Of a stretch of DNA of 7,494 nucleotides, positions 6,339 to 7,494 are shown piece after piece; the stretch's first letter is position 1; each line of letters opens with the position of its first letter. The stretch spans positions 1 through 7,494 of the forward strand of contig DATBMY010000117.1 of NCBI GenBank assembly GCA_036554605.1. The letters run 5' to 3'. The notes beneath the pieces are model-generated. The model ran no database searches, was not told the origin of the DNA, and saw nothing but the letters and a program-made list of their open reading frames with translations. This DNA is from DATBMY01 sp036554605 (GTDB lineage: Bacteria > Acidobacteriota > Blastocatellia > UBA7656). The translations under genes and the position numbers were made by a program.

Positions 6339-7169
6339 TTACCACTTCGGCACGAAGACGCGGGCATAGTAGTAAAGCACCGGCGCGCAAAATAGTATCG
6401 AGTCGACGCGGTCGAGCATGCCGCCGTGCCCCGGAAATATCGCGCCGGAATCCTTTACGCCCGCGCCACGTTTTAACAGCGATTCGGCCAGATCGCCTAT
6501 CTGGCCGATGATGCCGATGGCCGCGCCAAGCAATAGAGCGTCAACCATTGGAATCTCGGGAAAGAAGGTCAGCTTGCATAAGGGGCCGGTGAGCGCCGCC
6601 GCGACGAAACCGCCGATTGAGCCTTCGATGGTCTTGCCGGGGCTCACGCGCGGCGCGAGCTTGTGCCTGCCAATCGAGCGGCCGGTGTAATATGCGCCGG
6701 TATCGGTCATCATCACCATCGCGAAGAACATCGTCAGAAGTTTCGGCGCAAGCATTGATGCGCCTGCAGCCCCGTCTTCATGGCCGATCATTCGAACGCC
6801 GGCCAGGAAGCCCGCGAGCAACGCGACATAGATGACGCCGAAGAGCGTAGATGCGACCGAGGCGAGCGAAGCATTTATATGATCGGGCTCTCTGAGCGCG
6901 TCTAAGAATGAAATGATCGTGAGCCCCGCAAGCGCCGCGACGATCCACCCGGGCTCATCCGCTGCAAGCAAGTATATGATCAAGAGACCCGCGGCGTAAC
7001 CCGCAATTCTGGTCGGGCGGCACGCGACCTTAGCCGCCAGATTATAGAATTCATAAAGCGCGATAAGCGCGGCAATAGCGGTAAGGGCGATAAAGAAATA
7101 AGGAATGCCGGACCAGACCGTGTAGAGCAGTATCGGGAGCGCCACGAGCGCCGTCAGTATACGTTTCAT
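6339..7169 (-). CDS. cdsA: Phosphatidate cytidylyltransferase (CDP-diacylglycerol synthase)
   Basis: This inner-membrane enzyme makes CDP-diacylglycerol from phosphatidic acid and CTP, the branch point for phospholipid synthesis. The 276-residue product is almost wholly hydrophobic, with about eight helices. The family signature is complete at residues 230-256: SLLKR, then GVKDSG, then FPGHGGMLDRVD, holding the metal- and substrate-binding Asp and His residues. The upstream block SPGKTIEGSIGG (176-187) is also typical. I chose the ATG at 7169 (MKRILTALVALP), a normal CdsA N-terminus. A GTG at 7238 would add residues translated from a repeat. No ribosome binding site is visible before this ATG; the preceding bases are a remnant of the adjacent octamer repeat. 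It follows uppS by 89 bp, and uppS-cdsA is a common bacterial operon pair. Confidence 0.96.
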   Translation of the reverse strand: MKRILTALVALPILLYTVWSGIPYFFIALTAIAALIALYEFYNLAAKVACRPTRIAGYAAGLLIIYLLAADEPGWIVAALAGLTIISFLDALREPDHINASLASVASTLFGVIYVALLAGFLAGVRMIGHEDGAAGASMLAPKLLTMFFAMVMMTDTGAYYTGRSIGRHKLAPRVSPGKTIEGSIGGFVAAALTGPLCKLTFFPEIPMVDALLLGAAIGIIGQIGDLAESLLKRGAGVKDSGAIFPGHGGMLDRVDSILFCAPVLYYYARVFVPKW

Positions 7170-7190
7170 AAGGTGAAGACGAAATTGAGA

Positions 7191-7268
7191 GAAGGGGTGA
7201 AAGGGTGAAGGGGTGAAAGGGAAGGCTATTCGGTTCACCCCATCACCCCTTCACCCTTTCACCCTTTC
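7191..7268. repeat. Octamer tandem repeats in inverted halves, 22-bp perfect stem
   Basis: The left half is four 8-bp units alternating GAAGGGGT and GAAAGGG(T/A) (7191-7222). The right half is the reverse: TTCACCCC, ATCACCCC, TTCACCCT, TTCACCCT (7234-7265), plus TTC. The arms 7195-7216 and 7243-7264 are perfectly complementary over 22 bp around a 26-nt loop. One more G-T position and three further pairs extend the stem. The right half overlaps the last codons and stop of uppS. A remnant, AAGGTGAAG (7170-7178), continues up to the cdsA start codon. No U-run follows, so it is not a standard intrinsic terminator. Confidence 0.85.
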
Positions 7269-7494
7269 ATATTCGCGGCGATAAGCTCGCCCTGCCCGGG
7301 AGGCTTCACGTCGCCGTAGCGCCGCTCTCGCTTCTGGAATTCCACGATGGCTTCGAATAGATCGGCGCGGCGGAAGTCCGGCCAGAGAGTTTCGGTCACG
7401 TATAGCTCTGAATAGGCTATCTGCCAGAGCATGAAGTTCGACACCCGCATCTCGCCGCTGGTGCGTATGAGCAGATCGGGGTCGGGCAGCCCCG
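7259..7494 (-). CDS. uppS: Undecaprenyl diphosphate synthase (cis-prenyltransferase), C-terminal part
   Basis: The enzyme condenses isopentenyl diphosphate onto farnesyl diphosphate to make the C55 carrier lipid for peptidoglycan and surface polysaccharide. Only the last 77 residues are in the window; the 5' end is cut off by the window edge. The visible part contains the substrate-binding region: DLLIRTSGE, MRVSNFMLWQ and IAYSELYV, ending with WPDF and RERRYG. These match the E. coli residues Arg194, Arg200, Ser202 and Glu213, which bind the diphosphate and metal. The final residues after RERRYG are a short Pro/Gly tail ending in NMKG. The last three codons, including TGA, lie in or against the octamer repeat, so the present C-terminus seems to have been set by the repeat. 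It is followed by cdsA on the same strand. Confidence 0.96.
   Translation of the reverse strand, partial: GLPDPDLLIRTSGEMRVSNFMLWQIAYSELYVTETLWPDFRRADLFEAIVEFQKRERRYGDVKPPGQGELIAANMKG

Noticed and set aside
7170..7238. Longer cdsA starting at GTG 7238.
   Set aside because: The added residues are translated from the octamer repeat, and the ATG at 7169 gives a typical CdsA N-terminus.

Overview
This window looks like an ordinary chromosomal stretch of a bacterium with roughly 55-60% GC. It carries eight protein-coding genes or gene ends, with short intergenic gaps. I see no rRNA, tRNA, CRISPR array, insertion sequence, phage gene or new multi-gene system. The gene mix is a MacB/FtsX-type permease, a YIP1-domain membrane protein, a Dpp/Opp ATPase pair, a separate large subunit of methylmalonyl-CoA mutase, cdsA and uppS. 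Together with frequent AUA isoleucine codons in a GC-rich genome, this recalls Acidobacteriota of the Blastocatellia type. That placement is an impression, not a demonstration.

Layout from left to right. A MacB-like ABC-transporter permease runs on the plus strand (2-1036), and its N-terminus is cut off by the window. Everything else reads on the minus strand. Convergent with the permease is a 74-residue orphan gene (1093-1317) with a strong ribosome binding site. Next is a five-helix YIP1-family protein (1567-2478) with its own well-formed promoter (2507-2535). Then come the overlapping ATPase genes dppD (3527-4567) and dppF (2583-3530), with no permease or binding-protein gene in view. Next is the catalytic large subunit of methylmalonyl-CoA mutase (4677-6272), which lacks the cobalamin-binding domain. 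Last are cdsA (6339-7169) and the 3' end of uppS (7259-7494).

Functionally, uppS and cdsA are a classic envelope-lipid pair: undecaprenyl diphosphate for cell-wall carriers and CDP-diacylglycerol for phospholipids. The mutase belongs to propionate, odd-chain and branched-chain carbon flow. The Dpp/Opp ATPases would power peptide uptake with membrane subunits encoded elsewhere. The permease and the YIP1 protein are membrane proteins, and any link between them is only suggested by proximity.

The most unusual signal is in the gaps. The mutase-dppD and uppS-cdsA spacers are built from short tandem units of 7 or 8 bp that include inverted copies. One forms a perfect 22-bp stem next to cdsA and supplies the uppS stop codon. 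Another forms a 17-nt palindrome before dppD. A third runs right up to the mutase stop codon. A second protein-level point is that DppD keeps four C-terminal cysteines of the kind that hold an iron-sulfur cluster in this family, while its partner DppF has lost the matching motif.
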